From positions 1 to 64,000 of the forward strand of contig DKDP01000045.1 in assembly GCA_002449395.1 (NCBI GenBank): a stretch of 64,000 nucleotides of DNA, given 5' to 3'. The first letter of the stretch is position 1. The number at the start of each line of letters is the position of its first letter. Of this stretch, positions 1 through 8,760 are shown piece after piece. This stretch comes from Ruminococcaceae bacterium UBA6845. GTDB lineage: Bacteria > Bacillota > Clostridia > Oscillospirales > Acutalibacteraceae. Made by a program: the position numbers and the translations under genes. The notes beneath the pieces were generated by a model. That model was given only the letters and a program-made list of their open reading frames with translations. It was not told the DNA's origin and ran no database searches.

Positions 1-2276
1 TGCTTGCAGCCGACCATTCTCAAAACGGTCGTTGCTTTCGCTCTCTCCGTGTAATAATCTTTCTGAGTTGCGAAAACAGGAATGATGTCGACTTCCTTTG
101 TCAGGAAGAAGCTGTATGTTGTGAATGCGCTGACGATTTCACCTGAAGCTCTGTCGTACCAATATACGAAATACTTGCCTTCCTTGTTCGGCTTCGCCGC
201 ATTCGGATAAGATACCGTTGCAACAAGATACTTTGTTGTCATATCCGCTCTGAGCGTCTTTGTCAGTGTTGCGCCGTCCGCCGTAACAGCGTTGAAGTCG
301 GGAACTACATATCCGCAGTCCTTACAGGTGTACTTGCCGTCTTTCAGCTCAATATTGTGCTTTGTGCTTTCAAGTTTGTAGCCGCAGTCACACTCTGATC
401 TGTGAGTTTCACCGTCGACCTTTACGCTCTTGAAATGATGTTCAGCCGCTGTGAACTGTGCTTCATAAGTTGCCTCACCCGTTACAGGCTTAATCTCCGG
501 ATCCCAGCCGATGAATTTGTATTCGTTTTCGACGTCGCTTTCCTTGATCGGCGTTTCACCATTATAGACAGGCGTTTCGCCGTAAGCAATGTTTTGCTGA
601 TCAAGAACAGCGTTGTTATAATTCAGGAACTTAATACTGAACTTATCAATCGTCCAGTCGGCATAAAGAGTTATGTCGCTTTCAAGGTCAAAATCTCTTG
701 CAGAGCTACCGTCTGCATTGTAATACCGAATACCCTCGCCGTTCGGCTGTGTGAAGTAGCCGCCGAATGTGTAATGCTCACGGGTCGGGAGCGTGATCGC
801 AGGCATAGCCTTGCCGATCGTTGCAACAACCGATGTCGTTCCTGCCGTTGTCGCTAACTGACTGTCAAGCGTTACTGTCTGAACTCGCTCAAGTGCGTTG
901 ATTGCGTTGATGAGATTTGTAATTGCGTTTTCAATCTCGGTCTGTTTTGCCGTTTGACTGTCTGAAACCGTTTTTGCCGCATTATATGCGGATTTGAAAT
1001 TTGTAAAGCTATCAGCCGAGTAGAGAGATTCAGAATCAAAATATCCTGCCGCCTCGCTGATTTTTGCGTTCAATTCGGTTTTATCAAAAAGATAAAGCGT
1101 CAAAACAAGATTTGTATGGGCATTATAATGGTATCCCGTCATTGTTGCGTTGGCATTGTAATAGCCTGCAACAATGACGTTTACCTCTTCGCCTGCGCTC
1201 GGCAGGTCTCCGCAAACCTTAAACGGCAGATTATAAACATCCGTTAAATAAGAAATTCCCTTTGAATTATCAATGGTATAATCGACGCCTCCGATTGAGC
1301 TTGTAAAGGAGCCTTTGTCACTGCCAATTCTTATTCCTGCCCATGACCATCCGCCTGTTCCGTTGGCACAGAGGGAGGCAACCTTGTGGGAAAAGGAAAT
1401 ATTAGTATCCTCAAGCTTGGAATAAACAGAACGGTCGATATAAGCATAAGCCGTTGCGGTGGACTTGAGCAAAAAATCGGAGTCACTTGCGGCATATTCG
1501 CCGTCTGCGTTGTTAATGTATTCGCCGTTCGAGCCGCCATCAACGTTGTATGCGCTTATTACCGCATCATAGCAATAAAGATCAGTCCAATTGCGAAGAA
1601 TATGATTTGTAACCGTTGTTTTGCCGCTGTCGGAACCGCCGAACGCAACAAAACGGATTTTCAGCTTGTAAACCGCATGGATATATCCCGTTTGCGAATT
1701 CTGAATATCGGTCAGGAAATACAGCATGTATTCTACCTGCTGACCTGCCGCAGAAGGAGTCTTACCTGTGAACTCTATGTATTTGCTTTCGCTGTTGACT
1801 TTATTGTTCTGCTTAAAATACCACTGAGTGTCCCAGCCGACGTCGCTTATTGAACATTTGCTTTTAGTATCGTCGGAAGCGGTAAACTGACAATTGATGA
1901 GTCTGGCATATTCATCCTCAATCATTTCACAAAGAAGCGTAGCAGTATATTCCGCATCGTTCACATCAACGTAATACGTTGCAACGGGAGCGTCCGCATC
2001 GTTCATTTCTCTTGTGTCCGCTTGTCCCGAGGTACCTTCCTTATAGGTGCTGTATGTGAACATTGAAGCAGAAACCTCATTTGCACCGAGAGCTTTGACA
2101 CTTGTTCCGCCGAGGCAGTTACCCGGCCAGTGGTGAGTTCCGGTTACTCCTGTTTCCAAATTTCCGGTATAGGCATATTTGACCGCCGAAGATTTAATCT
2201 TCATTGTTCCGGGAAAAACAGCAAGGCAAATTATAACTGCCAGAAAAATGCTCGAAATCCTTTTTAAAAGTTTCAT
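1..2276 (-). CDS. Large secreted FIVAR / InlB-repeat protein (3' end outside window)
   Basis: The frame is open from ATG at 2276 to the left edge, giving the first 758 residues. AGGAGG lies 8 nt upstream. The N-terminus (MKLLKRISSIFLAVIICLA) is a signal peptide. Residues about 50-400 look like a beta-rich extracellular region that I do not recognise. A helical segment at about 440-510 (starting LYLFDKTELNAKI) resembles a FIVAR module, followed at about 530-580 by one InlB B-type/Listeria-Bacteroides repeat (HYTFGGYF..., ending DITLYADW), then a second similar strand-rich unit and a zinc-ribbon-like stretch with two CGY motifs. Such proteins are cell-surface adhesin or carbohydrate-contact proteins in gut Firmicutes. 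The C-terminal anchor is not visible. It has its own promoter (2313-2341). Function is inferred from repeats only. Confidence 0.75.
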   Translation of the reverse strand, partial: MKLLKRISSIFLAVIICLAVFPGTMKIKSSAVKYAYTGNLETGVTGTHHWPGNCLGGTSVKALGANEVSASMFTYSTYKEGTSGQADTREMNDADAPVATYYVDVNDAEYTATLLCEMIEDEYARLINCQFTASDDTKSKCSISDVGWDTQWYFKQNNKVNSESKYIEFTGKTPSAAGQQVEYMLYFLTDIQNSQTGYIHAVYKLKIRFVAFGGSDSGKTTVTNHILRNWTDLYCYDAVISAYNVDGGSNGEYINNADGEYAASDSDFLLKSTATAYAYIDRSVYSKLEDTNISFSHKVASLCANGTGGWSWAGIRIGSDKGSFTSSIGGVDYTIDNSKGISYLTDVYNLPFKVCGDLPSAGEEVNVIVAGYYNANATMTGYHYNAHTNLVLTLYLFDKTELNAKISEAAGYFDSESLYSADSFTNFKSAYNAAKTVSDSQTAKQTEIENAITNLINAINALERVQTVTLDSQLATTAGTTSVVATIGKAMPAITLPTREHYTFGGYFTQPNGEGIRYYNADGSSARDFDLESDITLYADWTIDKFSIKFLNYNNAVLDQQNIAYGETPVYNGETPIKESDVENEYKFIGWDPEIKPVTGEATYEAQFTAAEHHFKSVKVDGETHRSECDCGYKLESTKHNIELKDGKYTCKDCGYVVPDFNAVTADGATLTKTLRADMTTKYLVATVSYPNAAKPNKEGKYFVYWYDRASGEIVSAFTTYSFFLTKEVDIIPVFATQKDYYTERAKATTVLRMVGCK

Positions 2277-2312
2277 TGCAGCCCCTCCTGCTAAAAATTT
2301 AATTCAAATTAT

Positions 2313-2341
2313 ATTATAATGTAAGCATATTATAAAGTCAA
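2313..2341 (-). promoter_or_regulatory. Sigma-A promoter of the large surface protein
   Basis: On the minus strand TTGACT (2341-2336), a 17-nt spacer and a perfect TATAAT (2318-2313) lie about 40 nt before the start codon at 2276. Confidence 0.75.
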
Positions 2342-2396
2342 TACAAGGCAATAAAACACCGATTACAAAAAATCTCATCTTTTTTCAAAAAAACAC

Positions 2397-2424
2397 TTGA
2401 TTTTTAAAAACTCTGTGCTATAAT
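2397..2424 (+). promoter_or_regulatory. Promoter of tRNA-Arg
   Basis: TTGATT (2397-2402), 16-nt spacer, TATAAT (2419-2424), ending 18 nt before the tRNA 5' end. Confidence 0.7.
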
Positions 2425-2442
2425 ATATGAGCGTTAAGAAAT

Positions 2443-2519
2443 GCGCTGCTAGCTCAGCTGGATAGAGTGTTTGGCTACGAACCAAAAGGTCAGGGGTTCG
2501 AATCCCTTGCAGCGCGCCA
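2443..2519 (+). tRNA. tRNA-Arg (anticodon ACG)
   Basis: A 77-nt cloverleaf. The acceptor stem GCGCTGC pairs with GCAGCGC, the D arm is GCTC/GAGT, the anticodon stem TTTGG/CCAAA frames loop CTACGAA with ACG at positions 34-36, and the T arm is AGGGG TTCGAAT CCCTT. CCA is encoded. A34 is expected to be read as inosine and decode CGU/CGC/CGA. Confidence 0.95.
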
Positions 2520-2521
2520 AA

Positions 2522-2558
2522 AGAGAAGTGATACTTCGGTATTGCTTCTCTTTTTTTG
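2522..2558 (+). terminator. Terminator of tRNA-Arg
   Basis: AGAGAAGTGATAC, loop TTCG, GTATTGCTTCTCT, then a run of T. Confidence 0.85.
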
Positions 2559-2584
2559 TTTCCTTATGGATGGGCGGCGTAACA

Positions 2585-2613
2585 TTGACACACAACCTTA
2601 TTTGTTATATTAT
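2585..2613 (+). promoter_or_regulatory. Promoter of the GH31-GH39-like operon
   Basis: TTGACA (2585-2590), 17-nt spacer, TATTAT (2608-2613), 28 nt before the GH31 start codon. Confidence 0.7.
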
Positions 2614-2641
2614 TAAATAAATGATTCGGTGAGGTGAGATT

Positions 2642-4888
2642 ATGGATGGATTTGCAGAAAAATATGCTGTTAAAACGGATGGCATGGCTTTTGAAAAAAA
2701 TATGATTATAGACGGCGGCTTGAGAATCACCGTGATTACGCCCGAGCTTATCAGAATTGAGCACTGTGAAAACGGAGCGTTTTGCGATTCGGCAACGCAG
2801 GCAGTTCTTTTCCGCAATCTCGGAGCGGTTGAATATACAGAATCGTCGAATGACGATACAATCATAATAAAAACCTCAAAATGTGAATTTGAGATTCAAA
2901 AAAGCGGTAGGCTCAAATCCGTTACACTTTCCGACGGACGAACTGTTACGGATTTTAAAAAGGGTAACCTAAAGGGTACGAGACGAACTCTTGACGTCAC
3001 ATTCGGCAAGGTTAAGCTCGGAGACGGAATAATCTCACGTGACGGCGTTGCTGTTATGGATGATTCCGATACACTTGTTTTTTTCGGCGGAGGAACGCTT
3101 GTTCCACGTAAATGCAAGGGCAGTACGGATCAATACGTATTTGCATATGGCTTTGACTACCGCAATGCGCTCAGGGATTTTTATCGGATAACGGGAAAAA
3201 CGCCGCTGATTCCACGTTTCTGTCTCGGTAACTGGTGGAGCAGATTCTGGGCATACACTCAGGATGAATATCTTGATCTTATGAAAAAATTTGAGGATAA
3301 GGATATTCCGCTGACGGTTGCCTGTGTTGATATGGACTGGCATTGGACGGACGTCAAAAAGCGTTTCGGCGGCAAGGTCAACGATTATCCTAAACCGAAA
3401 AATCCTGTTGCAAATATAACGGGCTGTTTTTGGAATCCCGGCTGGACGGGTTATAGCTGGAATACCGAACTTTTTCCCGATCATAAGGGCTTTCTCGATG
3501 AGCTTCACCGCAGGGGACTGAGCGTTAATCTGAATGTGCATCCGGCCCAGGGAGTACGTTTTTTTGAAGATATGTATTCCGATTTTGCCGATTATATGGG
3601 TGTTGATAAGGAAAATAAAGAACCGATTAATTTTGATTTTACCAATAAAAAGTTTGTTGAGGGCTATTTTAAATATATCAACGAGCCAATGGAAAAAGAG
3701 GGCGTTGATTTCTGGTGGATCGACTGGCAGCAGGGCAGCAAATCTGCGGTTGAGGGACTTGATCCGCTGTGGCTGCTCAACCATTACTACTGTCTTGACA
3801 GACAAAGACACGGACTCAGACCGTTGACTCTTTCACGCTTTGCGGGGTTCGGCTCACATCGCTATCCGCTCGGCTTTTCGGGCGATACGGCGATTCAGTG
3901 GTCGGTGCTCGATTTTCAGCCTTATTTCACCGCAACGGCGGCAAATGCAGGTTACACGTGGTGGAGCCACGATATCGGCGGACACAACTTCGGCAAGGTG
4001 AATGACGAGCTGTATCTAAGATGGGTTCAGTTCGGCGTGTTCAGCCCGATAATGCGTTTTCATTCTGTCAATGATGCACGAAAGAGCAAAGAGCCGTGGA
4101 AATTCGGCAGGGAAACGGAGAATATCGCAAAGAAATTTCTGCGGCTGAGACACCGTATGATCCCGTATACATACACGATGAACTATCTTACCGAAACGGA
4201 TGGCAGACCTTTGCTTATGCCGATTTATTACGAATATCCCGAGTGCCCGGAGGCGTACACGGTCGGCAACGAATACTTTTTCGGTACACAGCTTATTGCC
4301 GCTCCGATCACAAAGAAAGCGGATAAAAATACAAATATCGCCTCGGTTGATGTGTGGCTGCCTGAGGGAAGATACACGGATATTTTCACGGGTCAGGTCT
4401 ATGATGGCGGCAGGAGACATACGATGCGCAGGGATGTATCGCTTATTCCCGTGCTTGCAAAGGCGGGCGCAATTATCCCCCTTGACGACAGGAAAAGCGG
4501 TAACAGCTGTGACAATCCCGAATCGCTTGAAATTCTTATTTACAAAGGCAACGGCACGTTTAAACTTTATGAGGATGACGGCAGAACTCTTGATTATAGG
4601 GACGGAAAATACGCCGAGACCGAGTTTACACTTAAGGAAAACGGCTCGGAGATTAAATTTACCGTCAGTCCTGCCGTGGGTGATCTGTCGCTGATTCCGA
4701 ACAGCCGAAATTACGCTTTCAGCTTCCGTGATGTTACTTCGGCTGACAAAATATCAGCCATTTCAAACGGAGAAGAAGTCGATTTTACAGTTAAGAAAAC
4801 AGATGTCGGAATGTGCGTGACGGTCGAAAATGTTGACACCGATAAGGGTGTGACCGTTACGGTTTATTCGGCAGACAAAACTAAATAA
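2642..4888 (+). CDS. GH31 alpha-glycosidase
   Basis: A 748-residue retaining alpha-glycosidase of family GH31 (alpha-glucosidase/alpha-xylosidase type). Seen: an N-terminal galactose-mutarotase-like beta domain (about 20-170), then the TIM barrel beginning at LGNWWSRFWAY (195-205). The nucleophile motif WWIDWQQG has D361. The acid/base is most likely D415 in FSGDT. The barrel then gives WWSHDIGGHNFG and a proximal C-terminal beta domain (VWLPEGRYTDIFTG). There is no signal peptide, so it is probably cytoplasmic and cleaves imported oligosaccharides. WWIDWQQG differs from the classical WIDMNE form, so the substrate cannot be named. ATG at 2642 has GAGGTGAG upstream. It is followed after 15 nt by a secreted-type glycosidase in the same operon. 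Confidence 0.88.
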   Translation: MDGFAEKYAVKTDGMAFEKNMIIDGGLRITVITPELIRIEHCENGAFCDSATQAVLFRNLGAVEYTESSNDDTIIIKTSKCEFEIQKSGRLKSVTLSDGRTVTDFKKGNLKGTRRTLDVTFGKVKLGDGIISRDGVAVMDDSDTLVFFGGGTLVPRKCKGSTDQYVFAYGFDYRNALRDFYRITGKTPLIPRFCLGNWWSRFWAYTQDEYLDLMKKFEDKDIPLTVACVDMDWHWTDVKKRFGGKVNDYPKPKNPVANITGCFWNPGWTGYSWNTELFPDHKGFLDELHRRGLSVNLNVHPAQGVRFFEDMYSDFADYMGVDKENKEPINFDFTNKKFVEGYFKYINEPMEKEGVDFWWIDWQQGSKSAVEGLDPLWLLNHYYCLDRQRHGLRPLTLSRFAGFGSHRYPLGFSGDTAIQWSVLDFQPYFTATAANAGYTWWSHDIGGHNFGKVNDELYLRWVQFGVFSPIMRFHSVNDARKSKEPWKFGRETENIAKKFLRLRHRMIPYTYTMNYLTETDGRPLLMPIYYEYPECPEAYTVGNEYFFGTQLIAAPITKKADKNTNIASVDVWLPEGRYTDIFTGQVYDGGRRHTMRRDVSLIPVLAKAGAIIPLDDRKSGNSCDNPESLEILIYKGNGTFKLYEDDGRTLDYRDGKYAETEFTLKENGSEIKFTVSPAVGDLSLIPNSRNYAFSFRDVTSADKISAISNGEEVDFTVKKTDVGMCVTVENVDTDKGVTVTVYSADKTK

Positions 4889-4903
4889 TTACGGAGGTTT
4901 CGT

Positions 4904-6505
4904 ATGATAAATAAAATTGTATCCTTTTTCCTTACAGTGCTTTTTGCCGTCAATTCATTTTTCTGCGGCTTTATAACCTGCAAAAGAATTGATATCGTTA
5001 AGTGCGATGAGCCGATTGATTATTATGTTGACGGCGAGAGTGAAAACGGTCTTATAAAGTACGGCGTGATTAATGAAACAAATTTGTTTGAACCGAACGA
5101 GGAGATCAGGGTCGTTTTTGAGTGCGAGGATCCGTCTGTTTACGGCACAAGGGTGAAAGCGGAATTGAGCTCGGAGCAGGCGAAACTTCAAAAAAGAGGA
5201 TATTTTAAAGCCGACAGCGAAAAAGGGCAGTACACGTTCAGCTTTTCCTCGGACAAAAACGGAATTTTTACCGTCTCGTTTACGACCGTTCACAATGAAA
5301 AATATTCGTTCAAAATAGGCGTTATGCCGGAAAACGAAAAGGCGGATTTTGAATTTCTTTATGGAGTTCAGCCATATCTTATGCGTGCAAAATGCTGGAG
5401 CGAAAACGACCTTATCCCGGGAAGAAACAGCGACGAAACTATAAAAGCAATTCTCGATTCGGCGCAGTATCTCGGCGTTAATCTTATTCGGGAGGACTTT
5501 GTCGGTTGGGGAAGTATGCAGAGCGGTGAGGGGGAGCCTTTATCGTTTGATACGCAGGACTTCCTTGTGAATGCGGTAAATGAAAGGAATATGAAATACA
5601 ACTGGATTCTCGGCTGTAATGCCGGCGAGTGGTCCATCAATAAAAAATACAAAGATTCTTATGTTCCGGACAGGCTGTGGACATATGCTCCCGACGAAGA
5701 GCTTTGGGACAGCTTTGTTGAGGATTTGGCAGATCACTACGCTGACAATTCCGATATCCTCTGGGAAATTTGGAATGAACCGAACTGGGAATTTTTCAGC
5801 GGGACAAAGGAAGAATACTTCACGCTTCTTGAAAACACAGCGAAGATAATAAAGCAAAAAAATAAAACCGCATATGTCTATTCGGGCGGTCTTGCCGTTG
5901 CCGAAAGGGAGACCAACTCACCGTATTACAAAAAGACGGCGGAGCTTATCAAATGCGGCTTGCTCGATAATTTCGGATATCATAATCACGATTTCCCTGA
6001 TAAATTTTATGATAATATGTCACAGATGTATGCCGTTGCAAATTCGGCAGGCATAGAAAAAGGCGGAATAAACAGCGAAAGCGGAATTGTCGGCGCCGAC
6101 GCTGCATTCATTGCAAGAAAAGCCCTTTATACACGTTCCAAGGGAGCTGACGGATTTGTATCATTTTCTTTCAGAAAGAATCCGATTCCGGAGAGTGATA
6201 TAAATGATTTCGCTTTTTTCGATGAATATTTACAGCCGACTGAGGCGGTTTTGGCTTATTCAACTGTCATACGCTTTCTCGGTCAGGCGCATTTTGTCGG
6301 AAATGTAATTGACAGTGAAAATTATGTTGCCGACGAATATAAAACAGAGGACGAAACTCTGACTGTTTACTATTCCTTCGGCAAAAAGAGCCGTATTAAA
6401 GCTCCGAATAATATCAAGGAAGTCTATGATATGTTCGGCAACCCGATAAAAACAGGCAAATATATTACCGTCAGTGAAAATCCGATTTATGTATTTCATA
6501 AATAA
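4904..6505 (+). CDS. Exported clan GH-A glycoside hydrolase (GH39-like)
   Basis: A 533-residue protein. The first 26 residues (MINKIVSFFLTVLFAVNSFF then CGFITC) are hydrophobic and act as a signal peptide or anchor; the cysteines allow, but do not prove, a lipoprotein. Residues about 40-140 form a beta-sandwich; the TIM barrel starts near 150. WEIWNEPNWEFF places the general acid/base at E292, and GGINSESG places the probable nucleophile at E392, the usual two-glutamate arrangement of retaining clan A enzymes, closest in feel to GH39 beta-xylosidases. It is cotranscribed with the GH31 gene 15 nt upstream (RBS GGAGG), suggesting successive attack on one glycan. The exact family is uncertain; GH5 and other clan A families remain possible. 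Confidence 0.75.
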   Translation: MINKIVSFFLTVLFAVNSFFCGFITCKRIDIVKCDEPIDYYVDGESENGLIKYGVINETNLFEPNEEIRVVFECEDPSVYGTRVKAELSSEQAKLQKRGYFKADSEKGQYTFSFSSDKNGIFTVSFTTVHNEKYSFKIGVMPENEKADFEFLYGVQPYLMRAKCWSENDLIPGRNSDETIKAILDSAQYLGVNLIREDFVGWGSMQSGEGEPLSFDTQDFLVNAVNERNMKYNWILGCNAGEWSINKKYKDSYVPDRLWTYAPDEELWDSFVEDLADHYADNSDILWEIWNEPNWEFFSGTKEEYFTLLENTAKIIKQKNKTAYVYSGGLAVAERETNSPYYKKTAELIKCGLLDNFGYHNHDFPDKFYDNMSQMYAVANSAGIEKGGINSESGIVGADAAFIARKALYTRSKGADGFVSFSFRKNPIPESDINDFAFFDEYLQPTEAVLAYSTVIRFLGQAHFVGNVIDSENYVADEYKTEDETLTVYYSFGKKSRIKAPNNIKEVYDMFGNPIKTGKYITVSENPIYVFHK

Positions 6506-6511
6506 AAAGTT

Positions 6512-6542
6512 AAAAGGAGCTGTGTCAGGCACGGCTCCTTTT
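6512..6542. terminator. Bidirectional terminator between convergent genes
   Basis: AAAAGGAGCTGTG, loop TCAGG, CACGGCTCCTTTT: a 13-bp stem flanked by A and T runs. It serves the plus-strand glycosidase and overlaps the VanZ stop codon on the minus strand. Confidence 0.85.
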
Positions 6543-6968
6543 GCGCTTGGTGAGTATTAATGCTATCAGCAGGAAAATAAGTATACCTGTCAGACTGCCG
6601 CAGGTGTCGATGAAAACATCGAAGATTCGGCAGGCTCTTTCGGGGACGAAATACTGGTGAATCTCATCCGAAACCGCATACAAGGCGCACGGAATAAGCG
6701 GAACGTAAAACCGTTTTTTTTCGAATGAGAAATGAATTGCTCCGCACATAAAGAATCCGAGAGCGGTATATTCGGTGAAGTGGGCAATTTTGCGCAGAAC
6801 ATTGTGAGAAACGATATTGCCGAGATGCTCGATAATCAGTCCGAGAAGATTTTCGCTTACCTCTTTCGACTCCTCGCCGTCCTCACAGGAAAACAGAAAG
6901 ATGATTGCCATTACTGCGGCGGTCATAATCCAGAAAAAAATTGCGCCGCAAATTCTGCGCTTGTTCAT
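6525..6968 (-). CDS. VanZ-family membrane protein
   Basis: A 147-residue integral membrane protein with about four hydrophobic segments. The VanZ signature is clear: KIAHFTEYTALGF (about 60-72), then YAVSDEIHQYFVPER and the following Asp-rich DVFIDTCGSLTG. VanZ proteins give low-level teicoplanin resistance in the vanA cluster, but most chromosomal homologues have no defined role. The ATG at 6968 overlaps the stop of the upstream solute-binding protein gene (TGATG), so translation is probably coupled. A resistance role here would be speculation. Confidence 0.85.
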   Translation of the reverse strand: MNKRRICGAIFFWIMTAAVMAIIFLFSCEDGEESKEVSENLLGLIIEHLGNIVSHNVLRKIAHFTEYTALGFFMCGAIHFSFEKKRFYVPLIPCALYAVSDEIHQYFVPERACRIFDVFIDTCGSLTGILIFLLIALILTKRKRSRA

Positions 6969-8596
6969 CAGGAGTGACCTCCCGAAATGAGGCAGGCGCT
7001 TTCAAAGGCGGGGGAGAAGTAAATTCCGTCGACACCCTTGTTGACAACGGCATAGGACGATCCCGAAAACAGAGGAAGAAAAACTGCCTTGTCGATAATT
7101 ATCTTTTCCGCCTTTGCGCAGTCTGTTACAATTGCATTTCCTGAGTCGGTATTTATGATTGCACTGACGGTACTGTCATAGGTTTTATCGCTGAAGCCGA
7201 AGATGTTTGAATCGCTGTCGGAAGTGAATTTTTTAAGCATATCCGTCACGTTGGATGAGCTTGTCGTTATCTTATGATAGAGAATCTGATAGCTTGTGTT
7301 ATAGATCGAAGAGCTTATTTCATCATCCGATTTAACCTCAACCTTTGCAAGAATTGAGGTCGAGAATACTCTCTGCCAGTTTTGAATTGCCTCCTGCATA
7401 ATCGGAGCATTGTCCTCGGTGCAGGTGACGGTTATTTCTGCGGTGGAAATGTCGAGAGCTTTAAGACCTTTCTTCCAAAGTGCGAGAGCCTGCGCTTCAT
7501 TATAAGCCGAACCGACGATATCTCCCGCAGTCTCACGGTATGAGCTTTCGCCGAAGCGAACGCAGTCGGGGACGATACCCTTTGTGAATGCGTTGTCGGC
7601 GGATGCGGTCAGCTTATCGGTCTTTGTGACCATCGCTATCGCACGGCGCATATCCTCGTTTGAAAGCACTGCGTCGGTGCAGTTGAAGCAGAGACCGTAA
7701 ACAGTGTTGTTGATTGAATATCTCGTGAGCTTGTCATTATCGCTGAGTTCATTGTATGCCGATTCCGATACAAAGGCACAGTCATAGGTGCGCTGTCTGA
7801 TTTTCTTGACAACGGAGCTTTCCTCGGTATTGACATAGAAGTAAAGTTCGTCGGGGTTAGGCTTGACATTTCCTTTATACTCGTCGTTTTTATACATTGA
7901 AAGAGTGTTGTCCTCCGCCCATCTTGAAAGATAGAACGGACCGTTGCAGAATGTATATTTGAGATCGAGACAGTATTTTGCGTGAGTTGCCTTAAAAAAA
8001 TCCTCGTGGCAGGGCATTGCAATCGGCAGGGTGAGAATGCGGAGAAAGTCGGGGTTTGCCCTTGCAAGACTGATTACAACCGTGTAGTTGTCCCGAGCCT
8101 GTACTCCGAGGGACGATACGTCGGATTTTTTTTGATTGATTTCATAGGCGTTCTTTATTGAAAAGAGCTTGTCGGCGTCGCCCGCCTGAGTTGACGGATC
8201 AACGGCACGCCTGAGACCGAAAACAAAGTCGGCGGCAATGACCTCGGTGCGGTAATTCTTCTTATATCCCTCTGGCAGGACATCCTCAAAGGAGTTGAGG
8301 AGTTTCCAGTGGGTATCCTTCCTGAGGTGAAAGGTGTATGTAAGTCCGTCGGAAGAAACGTCCCAGCTTTCGGCAACGCCTGGGACGATTTTATTATCCT
8401 TGTCGAGCCTTACGAGACCCTCAAAGCAGTTTGCGATCAACAGCTTTGCCTCCGCCGAGTCGGCAACCTGAGGGTCAAGACACAGCGGATCATCAGAAAT
8501 CGGCATTATAAGTACGTCGCCGTCGCCGGATCCGCAGGCGCAAAGACCGATTACGGCAGCGAGCGCAAGGAAGAGAGATAAAAGTCTTTTTGACAT
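6968..8596 (-). CDS. ABC transporter solute-binding lipoprotein (family 5, peptide/nickel type)
   Basis: A 542-residue lipoprotein. The signal LFLALAAVIGLCACG contains a lipobox with the acylated Cys at about residue 21. The mature part has SBP_bac_5 features: the early DPLCLDPQVADSAEAKLL, LVRLDKDNKIVPGVAESW near 60-77, and TYTFHLRKDTHWK near 90-102. These proteins capture oligopeptides or related solutes for OppBCDF-type importers. No permease or ATPase gene adjoins it, so it is an orphan binding protein coupled only to VanZ. ATG at 8596 is preceded by GGAGG, and a minus-strand promoter lies at 8651-8679. Confidence 0.88.
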   Translation of the reverse strand: MSKRLLSLFLALAAVIGLCACGSGDGDVLIMPISDDPLCLDPQVADSAEAKLLIANCFEGLVRLDKDNKIVPGVAESWDVSSDGLTYTFHLRKDTHWKLLNSFEDVLPEGYKKNYRTEVIAADFVFGLRRAVDPSTQAGDADKLFSIKNAYEINQKKSDVSSLGVQARDNYTVVISLARANPDFLRILTLPIAMPCHEDFFKATHAKYCLDLKYTFCNGPFYLSRWAEDNTLSMYKNDEYKGNVKPNPDELYFYVNTEESSVVKKIRQRTYDCAFVSESAYNELSDNDKLTRYSINNTVYGLCFNCTDAVLSNEDMRRAIAMVTKTDKLTASADNAFTKGIVPDCVRFGESSYRETAGDIVGSAYNEAQALALWKKGLKALDISTAEITVTCTEDNAPIMQEAIQNWQRVFSTSILAKVEVKSDDEISSSIYNTSYQILYHKITTSSSNVTDMLKKFTSDSDSNIFGFSDKTYDSTVSAIINTDSGNAIVTDCAKAEKIIIDKAVFLPLFSGSSYAVVNKGVDGIYFSPAFESACLISGGHS

Positions 8597-8650
8597 TATG
8601 AAAACCTCCGAAAAGGGAAATAGATTTCGATATTTTGAAACAGTAAATAC

Positions 8651-8679
8651 ATTATAGCAAATACGTACAAAAAATACCA
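8651..8679 (-). promoter_or_regulatory. Promoter of the solute-binding protein gene
   Basis: Minus strand TGGTAT (8679-8674), 17-nt spacer, TATAAT (8656-8651). The -35 is weak and the -10 is perfect. Confidence 0.55.
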
Positions 8680-8702
8680 GTTATTTTTGAAAAGAAAATG
8701 AA

Positions 8703-8731
8703 TTGTATTAAAATGTAAATTTTGTTATAAT
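8703..8731 (+). promoter_or_regulatory. Promoter of rmuC
   Basis: TTGTAT (8703-8708), 17-nt spacer, TATAAT (8726-8731), 29 nt before the ATG. Confidence 0.65.
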
Positions 8732-8760
8732 TATATAGATTAAATAGATGGAGTGGTAAT

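Noticed and set aside
402..857. 151-codon open frame on the plus strand
   Set aside because: Lies wholly inside the minus-strand surface-protein gene, which has a signal peptide and known repeats.
3035..3811. 258-codon open frame opposite the GH31 gene
   Set aside because: Antisense shadow of a strong coding frame; no ribosome site, no recognisable domain, composition fits a reversed codon frame.
6525..6968. Glycopeptide resistance locus based on VanZ
   Set aside because: No vanHAX or vanRS genes; solitary VanZ proteins are widespread in Clostridia.
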